DNA of 64,000 bases from Blasia pusilla (lineage: Eukaryota > Marchantiophyta > Marchantiopsida > Blasiales). Position 1 is the first letter of the stretch. Every line of letters begins with the position of its first letter. Location of the stretch: assembly GCA_050084515.1 (NCBI GenBank), contig CM114273.1, positions 11,656,001-11,720,000 of the forward strand, in the 5' to 3' direction. Below, one piece after another: positions 1 to 13,049 of this stretch. The translations under genes and the position numbers were made by a program. The notes under the pieces are model-generated. The model searched no databases. It had not been told where the DNA came from and was given only the letters and a program-made list of their open reading frames with translations.

Positions 1-3000
1 TTGCTCGAAGTTGTCAAAGAATTGTTTTGAAGTTGGTCTAGTACAAGATTGACTTATTTGGCTTAATCAGATTTTCTGGAAGTAAATTTGAAGCATAGCA
101 TCCCCTCTCAGCCGCAGTAGTGTATGACTGTTTGCAATAACAATGTGCTCTCTGAAGCTCACGAAACTATACAAATTATTTATGTTATCGGAAATCGTGG
201 GTGCTCAGTGACGATTTTGATGTGAGGTGGATGAAACTGTGAGCGATCCTTGAACAGGTCTATGATAGACAGACACTGTAACAGCGCAAAGAAGGCGGCT
301 GCATGTGGTGGAGATAACTCATCCTTCATTTTCCCCATGTTTTGTGCGCATTTGCTTGATGGAAACTCGTAGCAATGCTTGCGTTGATTTGCCATTGACT
401 GCTTGCACAGCACGAGAGCTGGAGTTCCAAGGTCTGCAAGTCCATACAGTGCTTATCCCGCTGGAACTGACCTGCTGTTTGACGCAACAAAGGTACGAGT
501 CGTGTGAGGTTTTCAATGGCCTCAGGTGGCATTCTTTTGGTCTCTTGTGCAAAGTTCTGCCCTTGTTCTTACTTCCTTTCTCCGTCATCTCAGTCTTCCT
601 CGAAGAAATGTGTATGCTCTAGTTGACACCGTTTGTAGTAGTCTTCAAGGTTTCTCTTGTCCTGTTGAATGAGACGTTTTTGCCTCAGTGTTTAGGGGCT
701 CACTTCTACATGTGACCCGTACAGGTTTGCACATATGAGAATTCTGGATCAGATTTGCTTTGCTTTTCTAGCCTTTTTGGCATCTGTCAGGGTACCCGGC
801 TCCGCCAGACTACAACCTTCTAGGCTCGGACACTCTATTAAGGACATCTACTTTCTGTCATGAGGCCCTTGGATTTTTCCAGCCGTTCACCTGAGAGCAT
901 AGGCAAAGCGTGCGCACACGCTATAGACATAGACAAATGAATTTCCCACCATGGAATGTTATCTAGCTACAGAAATTGTGCAAACACAACTTCTGGTGGC
1001 CTGGCCGTTCTCCGACAGACTTCAAGCTGCTAGTCTTGGACTCTTCATGAAATGCATGTGCTTTCAGTGACGGGGTTGGATTTTCCGAATCAAGTAGCGG
1101 AGAGCAGATGTAAAGTTCACGGACATGTTAGAGCCATAGACAAATGAGTCATAATTCATAGGGAAGATAAGATTTTCGGGGTAAAAACAGTTTCTGCAGG
1201 GTGGCAGGGCCATAATGCTGATCTTTGGAGTAGGGTTGAGGTAGGACATATGATAATTTTGGGCTCCCCTTCAATTTTGTGAAGGGAAAGAACTCGCTAT
1301 ACTTCAAAGATGATCGGGTTTGACACTGTAACTGGTGTTCCAACAGCTTTATAAATCTGCCCTAGGCAATATATTTGAAGAGGAGGAATGGGGCCCTTTG
1401 GAGTTTGGTATCATGGCGAAGCATTATGAACGTCAAGGGAAAGCTCCTTATTCTTATCATGCAGTAAGTTGAAACCAAGATCCAGTACCATCTTCCTAGT
1501 CTAGATTTTTTTCTCTGGTCGTAATGCATGCTTATACTTCCAGAGATTTGATGGGCCAAACTTTGACAACATTTCTTGTTAGACTTCTTGTTTGTCCTCC
1601 TCACAAACTCCGGTGTCTGTATTCACCTGATAATAGGGAAATGCCAATAGTGACTAGCAAGGTAGGATTCCAATTGTTGTCTTGGGCATTCACTGATTCT
1701 AGATTCTGGATCCACAATTTTGGTTGTTTGAATGTTAGCTTGAATGGTGGAATCTGCAATTGAGTTGGATAGTGCAGATCTTGAGCTCTTCCCAAGGGCC
1801 GGGAATCACTGAAAGGGGAGGATTGGTGACATTTTGACCCGTCCAGATTTGTGGTTGGATGCAGATGTATATGGAGCACATTTGTTCAAACGGAAGGATG
1901 AGTAATCCAGGTTTGTAAACCTTTTGGACTCTTGATAGCAGGTGGAATGAGCGCGTATTTCTCCATACGACTATGGAGTTACATATAGTAATGGGTTTAT
2001 TCCACTCTAGCCATCATGACATTTAGTAGTGCTTCAGATCTCTGTGCATTTCATCTGTTTACCATGATCAAGTTTCTGAACTGTGGAGAGAGATAATGGA
2101 AAGATGCTCAAAAATGATGTAGGAGCTCTTCTCTAAAATCAAATCATTCCAGGCATAGGCCATACCAATACAGAACAGCGCATGGAAGGATTACCAAAAG
2201 TTTTGTAAGAGTGTGCTCTGACAAGATTCAGTCAGGCATCAATTTACCTCGATATGGGGATTCGGAACAGTTTTCCCACACTTCAGCAATGGTTTGTGGA
2301 CTAAAAAGATCTTCAGAATTTTGAACCTTGCCATAGGTTTAGAGCACGTAGAGAAGAACAGAGGAGTGTGTCCCATTATTTTTAAAGAGAAGTTCTGACT
2401 TATCTTCCAAAAGCTCTGAAATTATGGGTTTCACAATGGAGCTGTTCAAATATGGAAGAATGGCTCGATTTTATATTCAGAGTGAGGAAACTAGGACTAC
2501 TGCAGTTTGCTGTGGACATGTTTTGCCTTTATTCTTAAGATGGAAAGCAATGGGACTTCCTGTTCCCAAAACCTCTCTTGTGCAGATGTTAAGAAAGGGC
2601 AGGGAGATAGCAGTTTGGGTGAGATACACTCTCTCATATATGTCCAGTATCAGACAGGTTTCCTGTGAAGGGCCTCTCTGCAGAGCTGAGTCAATAGCTA
2701 GGTCCGAACATATGCATTATCCGCGAAATAAAGCGATGCAGATGTGAGGTGGTTGTGACAATGCCCATGAAAGTGAAGTTGATTGGAGGGAATTGAAGAT
2801 GTGCAAAAAGTGTGCATCGATTTAAGGACATTTGAGTACTAGTGTTGGTCTGGGCTCCTTCCTGATCGCACAAGTACCTGAGTTGCAATGCACGGGTTAT
2901 TTCCAACTTGTATTACAATTTTGCCTTGAAAAAATTCCGTTTTTGCTATCATATCAAACATAGAGGCTCATGGCAAATCAAGAAGAGAAACAACATTTGG

Positions 3001-4523
3001 ATGTCTTGAATAAAGAGGAATCTTCTGATGATAAACTCTTCTAAGAGCTCTCCCGTACACCTGCACTTTGCAGAGGCGAAATGGAATCCAACCCTCACCC
3101 CATTGCTGAAACGTGAAATCCTTTCATACTTATAGGAAAATCTAGGTCCCAGGCCTGGCAAAAACTTGTACACGGGGTCCAATACACACCCTGCCAAAGG
3201 GCCGTGAATACAACCAGAAAAGTAGGAAGTTTTGGAATCTGTGGCACTGGCAATGCACTAGGAAACTTCAAACTCTCCAGAAGGAATGCCGCATGGCCAA
3301 TGTGTACTCAAAAGATAGACAGATGGGTTTAAGCTCATGGAATGGTCATTTAACACCACGATTTCTGTTCACTCCTGATCGAAACTTAATAAAGTTCCGA
3401 GTTCCATCCACAAACCCACCTAGAAATGAAAGTCTGTCCCCCAAACACAATAAAGCCAGCATTCGAAAGACCAAACAGACCAGTCACATTCTCCCCAGAG
3501 TACCTAACATAGATGGTGCACAACCACGGAACGGAAAAAAATACCAATTCCAGTAAAGCAAGGCTGTTTGCTTGGATCCTTTTGCATCACCCACAGGTTG
3601 CTCGTAACCAAACACAACACACATCCTGTGATCAGCCAGGTGAATCACTCATGGTAAAGTCCAGAACTTAATGCTCCTGTCTACAGCGCATTGGTAATGT
3701 ATGCACCACCCTGTGATAGCAACTGTCTCATTATCTTCACATGTATTACACAAGGCCAATATTCCACAACACAGTAAGGTCATTCATTCATTTAAGGTTG
3801 GAAAGTAACTTTTGAGAGGCACTTTACTTCCAGTCATCAATGCAGCCGACCCTTGCAGGTTTGAGATTGAAGATAAGATAAATATCTGACATATGCCCTG
3901 GTCATTTGAAGGGCGGTTCCTTCCAGGAATGTGTGCAGAATGTGTTGACCAAACACTCTTTGATCTTAGACTCGGCACTAATGTGGATACTTTGGCACCT
4001 TGGGTTCACTCAGGCATGGACCAACTTTCCCCTTGAAGGATCGGCAAGATTTCTAGGATGCTTGGATAAAATCTATTGACTTCCACAAGAATCTCTAGAT
4101 GTACACTACTTCAGTGCATAACTAAGAAGTCCCCATGTGATTATCCTGACTGGGGTACAAGAGCCCCATTTGTCACCAACACATACAGCCCACCTAACAC
4201 TATTTCCTGTGCTTGCCTTTAGTTCTATAAAGTGCTGCAAAGCTTCTCAATTAGGGCACGGCTATAGACATGTGAGAGAATGGCGTAACTGGAGATGTAA
4301 GAGATCAAAAGCCATCCCTCAACAGATGCCATAGCTGTATTGGAACATACTAGTAGCCGATTCTGGTGTCAAAATGTTTAGGACACTGCATGCCTTGTCA
4401 CTCAGCATCCACTGGGGCTACACCATGTGCAGAGATGGCCCAAAACATAGACATCTCCCAGTCTTCACACAGGATAATTCAAGAAATTCAGCTTCCTGAT
4501 AAAACTTGGAGATTAGCATCTCC
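1..4523. other. No gene recognised downstream of PRP6
   Basis: I read both strands and found only short, overlapping, low-complexity frames with no recognisable domain. The stretch lies 3' of the minus-strand PRP6 gene, so its right part may include that gene's 3' UTR. No clear transposon ends or long repeats were noticed. Small exons of an intron-rich gene or a noncoding RNA cannot be excluded by eye. Confidence 0.5.
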
Positions 4524-7352
4524 TCAACCACCCACCACACCTTCCTCCTTACCTAGAGCTACCACAACCTTTTTGAGCACTGCCTCCACTGGTTGATGGG
4601 CATTTTCTACAGCTTTTGAGATACGGGTCCAGCGCTCCCCATGCCTGGGCTCTGCCACTGAGCATCGTTTCAAAACTTCTTGCTGCTGTTCCTCTGTTCC
4701 ATGTTGGAGTTCAAACTTGTACAACTGTGACCAGAAGTCACCTATGTCAGGCGCAAGAGTGACTGCACGATTCAGCCAATTTCTTGCTTTGTCCACTTTC
4801 CGATCATGCCAGAAGAGCTTTGCCACTGCTGCAATTACGAAGGGATCATGATCACATCTCTTCAAGGCATCAACGCTCTTTGTTTTCCTCTGCTGCCTGG
4901 GTGCCATTTCTATTGATTCGGCCCAAAGCAAACCACTAGATGGGCACTCTTGAAGAGCCTTTGCCATTAGAACCTCTGCTTCCTTCTTATGACCAGCACG
5001 AGCCTCTGCACGAATGGCTGCTAGCCACAGCTCAGGGTTATGTGGATTTTTCAGTCTTCCTTTAGTTAAGACAGCTCTTGCTTTGCTCAACCCTCCAACC
5101 TTTTCCTCTAAATGAGAAGCACATAACCACAGGGGAGTGCTGTTAGGACAGTGTCTGAGAGCCTTGTCATACACATCTCTCGCAACTTCCAGATTACCAA
5201 GACGATCTTCAAGCTGCCCAAGCATCAGCCAGAGTTTGTGGAAGCCAGGAAATCGTTGCAGCGCCTCCGCCAGTAAGGCCTTCTCTTCTTTCACATTACC
5301 CAACTCTCGCTCCACAATTGCAGACTTCATCCAGACTCTCTCAGTGCCACCCCTCTCCCGCGCCTTCCCAAGAAGCATCCTTGCTCTTTCTGGCTCATGG
5401 TTCTCAAACTCCAACTTGAAGGCAGCAAGCCAAATTTCTTCAGAATTGGGAATCGCAACATTTGCCTCTTCCAAGATGGCCCGGGCAGAAGGCACGTCTC
5501 CAGCTAACCACTTCTCTTTGGCACCCATCAGCCACAGTACCTCCGCCTGAGGACAATAGCCTACAGCCTTTTTCAGCAATAGATCCAGTGAATCCCTGGT
5601 TCCATGACTCTTCTCGAGCTGAGCTGCTTTGAGCCACACACTCTTCTTACCTGGAAAGACACTCAAGGCATGAGCATACACAGCTCTAGCTGTCTCAATC
5701 GATCCCCTCTTCTTGCACTCATCTGCGTCTGCCACCCATGTCCTCTTCCTATCCTCCTCCTCCACTCCAATTCCAACAGTCGAGCGAATGATCGCTCGAC
5801 ATGTTGCCACAGAGCCTGCTCTCTCTGCTGCTTCTGCTTCTTTCATCCACGCCTCCCGGTCTATCACAACACCTTGCCCCTGCAGGGATCTAATTGCTCT
5901 GTCTACGATTTTGATAACCATAGAAGCATTTCCGTTCGCCTCTTCCAACTTGGCAGCGGTAATCCAAATAGTAGGTTCAGTTGGCACAGTCTCGCGAGCT
6001 TTGTTCAGCACCCGCTTAGCATTTTCATAAGTTTCCAGACGTGCGAGAGCCAGCCACAGCTCCACATGGAGTGGACAACACTCGACAGCGCGAGACAAAA
6101 GAACTCGTGCATCCTCTTCATTCGCCAGCTCCACTACTGCTTTCCACAACCTCACTGAATCCGGAATGTACTCCAAAGCCTTCCTTAAAACCCTACTTCT
6201 TGCAATATCATCATGTTCTAGTCTGGCAGCTTGCATCCACAGCTTGACAGAATTAGGAATTGCTTTGACACCTCTTGCCAGCACTGCTTTAGCATTGTCG
6301 GGTGTAGCAAGCCTACAGCTCTCTAGCCAGACATCCTCGTTCTTTGGACACTCGTCACAGCCTCTCTGAATAAAATCTCGAGCAGCTCCGATTTTCCCTG
6401 CAACCTCTTCCAGTCTTGCGGCAGCAATCCATCCGGGGGCATGTTTAGGGTTAGTTTGTATGACGGATTTCAACAGCAGTCGAGCTTTCTTAATGTCCGA
6501 AATCTCAGCGTCACTCGTAATTTTCATGCTCTTCAAATCTGTGAGGTACCCTTTGGGATCAACGACAGTCAATCCACTGACAGAATCCGACAAGCGATCG
6601 AGCTTTAGAGATAGCACCGTTCCCCTTCCTTCTCCAACTGCGGTAAGATCTGTGACAGGAGTTTGTCCATACGGGGTCTCAGCTCCGTTCGCCGCTCTAC
6701 TCCTAGGGTCCAACGCCGTAACATGTTCCTGCTCCTGCTTCGCTCTCTCCAGCAGAGTGTCAGGCACAGGAATGAAACTCTCAAACCGTTTCTTCTTGTT
6801 CCGGAGTGAGTAATCACCAATCTCCGGAATGCTTTCCCACTCCGCAGTGGACAAAGTGACCAACTTCCTCTTCAGGTCAGCAAACTGCTCAGTAATCTTC
6901 GGATTCGAAGCCCTATACTTCTCAATCTCTTTCTTCAAGCGAGCTTCCCTCCTATCTTTTCTTCTAGAATCCATACGCTTATCAATGCTTTCCCAAACCG
7001 AATCGGCTTCTTTGTCATCTTCATCATACTCCCCGGTGGCAAACAATCCCACGTCATTCCCCTCAAACTCGTCAAATTTCTGGTTCTCATCATATCCCTT
7101 CTCTTCTGCTTCTTCCTCCTCTTCCTCTACCCCACCTTTCCCTCTACCTCTTCCTACACCTGTGGGAGGTGCCCCTGCACCACCGATAGTAGTCGCAGCT
7201 CTGTCAGGCAAATCAGGAGCCGCTCGGGCAGGACCGATATCAGAACGAGTTGTAAACCCTGTCGCTCCTCTTCCCAGTCCAGCGACATAATTGGGAGGCG
7301 GCCTGGTGTTGAGGAAATCCAGCCGAGGCTTGGGCAACACTGGTGCCTGCAT
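4524..7352 (-). CDS. STA1: Pre-mRNA-processing factor 6 (PRP6/STA1), U4/U6.U5 tri-snRNP protein
   Basis: The 942-residue product is a nuclear splicing factor that bridges U5 and U4/U6 snRNPs in the tri-snRNP. The PRP1 N-terminal domain is plain: [19 protein letters not shown] near residues 25-43, an acidic run at 76-84, then a basic helical stretch near 125-165 and [19 protein letters not shown] further on. From about residue 285 to 915 it is an array of HAT/TPR-type helical repeats with the recurrent W..AA.LE pattern, ending in the family signature [14 protein letters not shown]. Human PRPF6 has almost the same length (941). The whole gene is one open frame without introns. The Met chosen is preceded by an in-frame TGA seven codons upstream. 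Seed-plant STA1 proteins carry an additional N-terminal ubiquitin-like segment ending near the equivalent of this Met; it is not encoded in the DNA just upstream, so it is absent or lies on a remote exon. Confidence 0.97.
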   Translation of the reverse strand: MQAPVLPKPRLDFLNTRPPPNYVAGLGRGATGFTTRSDIGPARAAPDLPDRAATTIGGAGAPPTGVGRGRGKGGVEEEEEEAEEKGYDENQKFDEFEGNDVGLFATGEYDEDDKEADSVWESIDKRMDSRRKDRREARLKKEIEKYRASNPKITEQFADLKRKLVTLSTAEWESIPEIGDYSLRNKKKRFESFIPVPDTLLERAKQEQEHVTALDPRSRAANGAETPYGQTPVTDLTAVGEGRGTVLSLKLDRLSDSVSGLTVVDPKGYLTDLKSMKITSDAEISDIKKARLLLKSVIQTNPKHAPGWIAAARLEEVAGKIGAARDFIQRGCDECPKNEDVWLESCRLATPDNAKAVLARGVKAIPNSVKLWMQAARLEHDDIARSRVLRKALEYIPDSVRLWKAVVELANEEDARVLLSRAVECCPLHVELWLALARLETYENAKRVLNKARETVPTEPTIWITAAKLEEANGNASMVIKIVDRAIRSLQGQGVVIDREAWMKEAEAAERAGSVATCRAIIRSTVGIGVEEEDRKRTWVADADECKKRGSIETARAVYAHALSVFPGKKSVWLKAAQLEKSHGTRDSLDLLLKKAVGYCPQAEVLWLMGAKEKWLAGDVPSARAILEEANVAIPNSEEIWLAAFKLEFENHEPERARMLLGKARERGGTERVWMKSAIVERELGNVKEEKALLAEALQRFPGFHKLWLMLGQLEDRLGNLEVARDVYDKALRHCPNSTPLWLCASHLEEKVGGLSKARAVLTKGRLKNPHNPELWLAAIRAEARAGHKKEAEVLMAKALQECPSSGLLWAESIEMAPRQQRKTKSVDALKRCDHDPFVIAAVAKLFWHDRKVDKARNWLNRAVTLAPDIGDFWSQLYKFELQHGTEEQQQEVLKRCSVAEPRHGERWTRISKAVENAHQPVEAVLKKVVVALGKEEGVVGG

Positions 7353-8781
7353 GGTGATCCCTCGAAGTCTTCAAAAGCTCAATTCCTGTCCAATTCTATC
7401 AACTCTCCCGAGTCGGACCGAGCTCCACGATCTGCCCTAGAACCTCTTCCAAACTCCAATCTTCAATTTCCCACACCTGAGCTTCGAGATCCCAAAGCTT
7501 TCCCAGAATCCTCGACGCACCGCGCTGAACTCTCCCCTCTACAAAATTGAACAGCTTCCCTTCTCCATCAGAGGGACTGATTTCCCTGCAGCGTGATTTC
7601 CAAACCCTGTCGCGAGCTTTACACTACTACACTGCTGCCCGAGCTCGAGCACCAAACGGACATCCATCTTGACGTCGGCAACGGACGGAACCCTTCCGGA
7701 GCTTTTCTCACGCTGAACGGAAAGAATTATGCTCCAAACCAACGGCGGAAAATATTAGTCGATGTATCACCGAAAATTGAAAAAGAATTTTCATGTTGCC
7801 AAAATATTTTATTTAATTTTTCTTAATTCAAGAGGTGTTTGGAAATAAGAAATAATCTTCCATGGTAACATGGATTTTTTTTCATGAAGTGGTAGTTTCG
7901 GCAAATAAAATACAAAAAGAATCATAGATTATGATGTATTATAATAAATAATCGTGATGCTAAAAAGAATAATTCTTGTTTCTCATGTTTGCAAAATATT
8001 TTCTTGGTAAGGTCATTGTTGCGTTTCAAACATAAAGGTCTTCATAGATGAAGAAGATATCCTCCCATTATATTTTTTTCAGGATGAAGCCTTTTGAATT
8101 GATTGACTTGGAGTTCTTTTTTTTTGGTTCTTTTCATTCAATTTCTTCTTTTTTTCTTTTTTAATTGTAACTTCAATTATTTTTGTCTTCTCTACTTTTG
8201 ATGATTTCCCATGTGAGAAAATATTATTGGAGACTTGATGAGATCCTTGTTGGCATCCAAGCATGCCAATGCATTGTGAGGTTTTTTTTTACCTCTTTTT
8301 AATAGAGAAAAAATCTCAAACTCCACATTTTGTTTTGAATCGCCAATTCCCTTTGCATGCTCACCCTTCCTACCTAAACTCTTTCTTAGTTAAGAACCTC
8401 ATCGTTGCCTATTGTGCTTTTGAGTCACACGACATGTCCAACTTCACACTTATTTGATTGTAACCAAATTTGCTGGTATGTCACACAACCATGAGTACAA
8501 TCTCAACATAGATTGGATCTCCAAAATTTAGGATTCTTTATATCTTCACTACACTTTGGCATAACAAGATCTAGCTTTTAAGGTGATATACATCTTAACT
8601 TTGATTGCTCTTTTAATCATTATATTCTACTTATCTGCCCTGGGCGTCTTATGTTTTATAATGGGACAAATTTCCTCTTGTCCTTCTTACCATATGTTTC
8701 TCTCTTCCTATGCGCACATTGTGGCCTTTGTCACATCATATTTGGTCAATTGTTATAATTCTACCACATTGACAAGGTAGG
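7353..8781. other. 5' flank of PRP6 and AT-rich spacer
   Basis: About 400 bases next to PRP6 are GC-balanced and probably hold its promoter and 5' UTR. From about 7750 the DNA becomes AT-rich with T-runs and no coding potential. It ends exactly where gypsy element 1 begins. No TATA box or other site could be assigned with confidence. Confidence 0.4.
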
Positions 8782-9258
8782 TGTCACATTTGATTCGATG
8801 TAGGTAGAGTTCTATCGCGTCGACAACATAGAGAGTCAACGGGTTGTTCGGGTGCAACCTCGCCCCGAGATGTCGGATGAGGTTGGCGAAAAGTCTGTTG
8901 TGTCGGGAACATCGTTTATGGCAATTTCCCATTTTGGTTTTAGTTTGTCAGGTGACCGGGTCAACGGTCACCCGGTAACCTATGCATGCAAGTTACCTTT
9001 GGTAGGGCTATTTTTGGGGGAAGAACTTTTTAGCTCTTCCCAAGGGTACAAGGTTGAGAGAGACGGCTTCCTCAAGCCATCTTTCTCATGTTGAGCCTTA
9101 GGAGCGCCTCTCTTGCATAGACGTGTGTGGGTGTGTAGGAGTTAGGGTGCTAGCGTCCGGATTCCCTCATAACGGAGGGTGGATGTGGTTCGATATGCCG
9201 ATGTAGATTCATGATTGGATTTTTAAGTCGGTTGAGTCGTTTTTACTACTCTGATTTT
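8782..9258 (+). repeat. Terminal repeat B, 5' copy of element 1
   Basis: This copy is a direct repeat of 14812-15298. Shared landmarks are the TGTCACAT start, GTAGGTAGAGTTCTATCGCG, the inverted-looking GGTGACCGGGTCAACGGTCA-type segment and the TTTTTACTACTC end. Unlike the 3' copy it is not followed by repeat A; the sequence passes straight into the internal region. Confidence 0.85.
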
Positions 9259-10461
9259 ACATAAGAAAGACGCGAGGAGGCACGGAATTTGTTGTTTGTA
9301 AGTAGGCAAGCGAGTTGCCTCGGTCGGGATCCCCTGGAGATGCGTGTTTTGCATTTTTTTTTGTCATTTCTAGGTTTGGGAGGCCGTGCGCAAAAGTCTT
9401 GCTCATTATTCTCGGATTTTCGCGGGTAACGGACTAGAGTAGAGCATAGTGTAGTGTCGATGGGAGAACGGGGAATCTCGGGAAGGAGAGGCATGGAGCT
9501 TTAGATCTTGCAGCCGCCTTGAGGGGGGGCTCTCAATATTAGGTGCATGCGCTTAGGGCTAGGCATAGCCTTCTAGGGTTAGGTTGCAAGAGTGAGCGCA
9601 AGTCCGTGGCTAGAGGTATAGGTGGCCAGCCGGACGAAGGAGTAAGTGTTGGTGCCCAGCGCCGAGTTGCGAAGGATTATCGAGGACGTCACGAGCATAG
9701 GGACGCGTGTAGGTCGAAGGATCAAGGGAGTAAGGGCAAACATCCATCCGTAGGGAAACGGGTCAAGACGTAAGTGGGAACATGTAGAAGGCCCCGTGCA
9801 GGGAAAGCGGGAGGAAAGGAGTGGGACCGGGGCGGAGGAAGGCACACTCAGTCAGAACCAGGAAGCGGGGACCGTAAGCCGTAGGCATAGTGGAAGGTCT
9901 GCGGTCCATGAAGCTGGGAGGACAAGGTGGAGGCATGGGGGGTCGCGACCCATAGGGCCGACTGCCGATGGAGGATGAACGAGGTGAGTTGCTCATAGGA
10001 CGGCGTGCCCATACTAAAGGGTCCGGAAGGAGCTCCAAGAATACAGGAGGTGCATAGGGCACCGTGTCCGAGTGGGTAGGAAGGAAGGGGAAGGGAAATC
10101 GAGAGCAGGGTCCGGGGAGTTTTTTCGTGACAACCGGTACGTTTCCGGTCTCTACAAACCCGAGCGGCAATTTTCAAATTTTTCTTCATTCCTCCCGGCT
10201 AAACAGATACGAATACGAAGGACACCCTCCCTGAGCCCTCGGTTTTTGGCCGGTAACTGACGACCTGATTCGGAAATTCTCAAATTCTACCGGCCAGCTC
10301 AACACGTAACGCCGGTTCTCCCCGGACGTTGATCGAGAGCAGCCGCGGCTAGGCAAGTGTCGCGAACGAGAAAGGAAGTACTAGTTGGGTCCGTAAAGAG
10401 AAGGCGGGGTCGGGAGATGGGAAATGTGGCAGGTGGAGAGACCTCGGGGCATCTGGACTTA
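9259..10461. other. Internal leader region of element 1, unassigned
   Basis: GC- and purine-rich DNA lies between the 5' terminal repeat and the nested non-LTR copies. Several frames are open on both strands for 60-135 codons, but none contains a recognisable gag or other domain. It is probably the leader or 5' gag region of element 1, or an older insertion. I cannot support a gene here. Confidence 0.4.
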
Positions 10462-11180
10462 GGAGGTATGATGCACTTCAAAAAAAACGTGTGATGGAAA
10501 ACCCATCGGAAGTGCCAAAGATGCAATGCGGGATATCATGTTCAGTATTGTTCGGGAGAGTGGCTTCCATGTGCAGAGAGAGAGGCACTACTCCATGCGG
10601 GATTCCCTTATTCGTGCTGATCTCTACATGACACGAGAGGTGAGGTGGTGGTGGCGGGCGTGGTAATCCACAGATCCTCGGGAGGCGGTCACGAGCCCAA
10701 GTGGTGGCCCAAGGCGAATGCTACAGGAGCGGCGGCGGCGGTGAAGAAGACACATATCTCTGATCGACTTCACGAGGACACATCTTCATCCCCCTGGCCA
10801 TAGAGATGTATGGGGCTATGGGGAGAGGTTCGACTCATTCTTACGGATTTGCGCCCATCATATCCACTCGAGAAATGGGTTGTCCTTAGCTCTGTGATTT
10901 GTATTGTAGACAGCGGGTCTCCATAAGCGTTGCGGCGTGCCCAGGCTAATGGGATTTTGCGGCGGGCTCGAGGCTCAGGAGGCAGCGGCGCTAGAGGCCC
11001 AGGTAGTAGTCATAGCTCTCTTGTTGTTCTTGATATTGTCTCTCTTTGTTGGTGAGTTTAGTCGTTGGGGGAATGCCCCCTTCTTCCTTTACGGTGTTGT
11101 TGTGGCCTTGGTTTTGACTCTTTGAGTCCCCCCTTTTGTACTTCCGATGGGTTTTCCATCACTCGTTTTTATCGGTGCAT
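10462..11180 (+). mobile_element. 3' fragment of a non-LTR retrotransposon, inverted relative to its neighbour
   Basis: From about 10525 the plus strand repeats, in inverted orientation, the sequence at about 11180-11830. It covers the end of the endonuclease-like domain (frames such as MRDIMFSI...RERHYSMRD), the 3' UTR and the 3' tail around TTCCGATGGGTTTTCCATCA at about 11143-11162. A small fragment of the same tail on the minus strand lies at about 10470-10515. All frames are broken. The element belongs to the same family as the copies at 11181-13049 and 19632-19735. Confidence 0.7.
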
Positions 11181-13049
11181 CTTCTTCTCTCAAAAGAGGG
11201 GACTCAAAGAGTCAAAACCTGAAGGCCACAACAAGACAAGAAAAGGAAGAAGGGGCATTCCTCCTAACGACTAAACTCACCAACAAGCAGAGACAATATT
11301 AGCAACAACAAGAGAGCTATGACTGACTACTAAGTGGGCTTCTAGCGCCGGGCGTCTCCCACACCCCCGAGCCCGCCAGAAACCCCATTAGCCTGGGCGC
11401 GCGCCGCAACGCTATGGAGACCCTCCGCCTACAATAGAGAATCGCAGAGCTAAGGACAACCCATTTTCGATTGGAGATGATGGGCGCAAATTCCGTAATG
11501 AACGAAGTCAACCTCTCCCCATAGCCCCATACATCTCTATGGCTGGGGATGAAGATGTGTCCTCGTGAAGTCGATCAGAGATATGTGTCTTCTTCACCGC
11601 CGCCACCGCTCCTTGTAGCATTCGCCCTTGGGCCACCACTTGGGCTCGCACAGCCTCCCGCGTAGGATTTGTGACTACCACGTCCGCCACCACCACCTCA
11701 GCCTCTCGTGTCATGTAAGGATCAACTCGAATAAGGGAATCCCGCATGGAGTAGTGCCTTTCTCTCTGCACATGGAAGCCACTCTCCCGAGCAATACTAA
11801 ACATGATATCCCGCACTACATCGTGAGTGGCTATCCTCTCACCCCCAACTGGACAACGTGCCAAATGCACACCAAGTGGATCCAGGCTCCGACGACACTC
11901 GCAGTGTATCGAACCAACCACCGATGGTTGGGGGAGGCCCAAGCGGAACCGCATCGCTGTGGTATAGGTAAGTGGTGCGATATGGAAAGCCGGGAGAAGG
12001 GGGCGCGCCCCTACCCATGAGCATGCCCCCTTTCGGGAGCAAGAGCAAATACGGGCCCTAACCTCCATGGGGATATTCCCGTCAGACATAGTGCCTCTAA
12101 AAACTGCCTCAAAGTGGGCTTCCATCAAGGAAGATTGGAGCCTAGACTGACCGGAGGTAACTAAGGAGGAGAAAGTGGGGGAGAACAGCTCTGGCCTCAA
12201 CTCGAAGGGAATCTCTACAAGCTGTGAGTGAAGACTGAAGTGGGAAAGAGCCATCCTCAACCTGGGAGACGTAGTGTAGAAGGAGCGGTCTATCTCTAAC
12301 AAAAAATCGAGAGCAAAGGAGGGGTGCCACTGTGGCCCAACTCCCTAAAAAAGCGGAGGGCACCACTAACTCGGTCGAGAGAAGACCTACTCCACCAAAA
12401 GAAATCGGCCAAGAGGCCTGTCTACGAGCTAACTCCCCCATGGGGCACTCTAAGGAGCCGGGTCCTAGAAGATCCCCAAACACCTGCATGAGCTTCCTAT
12501 CAAAGGATCTATATAGGGAAGAAAGGTGACTAGATGTCCAGACCGTTCTAGTGAGGTAATCAGGTCTACGAGCAAAACAAGAAGAGAGAATGCCAAAGGC
12601 GACTTGAGGGTCACCAATCCTCGTAAGATCATCAACGTGGAGAAGATCCTCGGTAAGAGCCGCCGCCACTTAAACTTCGATACAAAGTCCTGGCTCCCGA
12701 GCGGGACTCCCAAGACTCGAAGCCCTCCGACAGGTCGCAAGAAGCCGTCGGGTAAATGTAGATCATCACGTAGGCCTGATGGAGACCAAGCCTTGCACTT
12801 TCCCACCTTCATCGCCAGGCCGACACGTGCCAACTGTGCTGAAAAGTGCTCGAATGCAGGGACAACCAGATCTCCAGGACCAACAATATGAGTATCATCT
12901 GCCAGCAAAGGGAACATGCAACCCGAGAAAGCCTCCACCGTAGAAAGAACCGCTCGTAGCGGTACGTCTAGAGGTAGGCAGAGGGCCTGGGGGCAAGAGA
13001 GCTGGTGGAGATCAAGTGATGGATGATCAAGGTGGTAGAGTGCCATCAC
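11181..13049 (-). pseudogene. Non-LTR (LINE-type) retrotransposon, reverse transcriptase and C-terminal CCHC/endonuclease-like region, 5'-truncated and frameshifted
   Basis: Three overlapping minus-strand frames make up one decayed ORF. At 12894-12905 is the reverse transcriptase active-site box read as LADD (followed by THIVG). Then come the thumb region and, at 11853-11903, a C-x1-C-x9-H-x3-C cluster (CEC...H...C) followed by PVGGERIATHDVVRDIMFSI and a strand-rich VVVADVVVTNP stretch. In non-LTR families such as R2-like elements, a zinc knuckle followed by a restriction-like endonuclease occupies this place; I infer the same here. The copy ends at about 11181 against the inverted neighbour. 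It is nested inside gypsy element 1, whose coding sequence resumes after about 13050. Confidence 0.8.

Noticed and set aside
5137-7290. Plus-strand frames of up to 184 codons inside the PRP6 gene
   Set aside because: Antisense shadows; the minus-strand frame carries all conserved motifs.
9763-10170. 135-codon proline-rich minus-strand frame in element 1
   Set aside because: Low-complexity translation of GC-rich DNA, overlapped by frames on the other strand; no gag or other domain.
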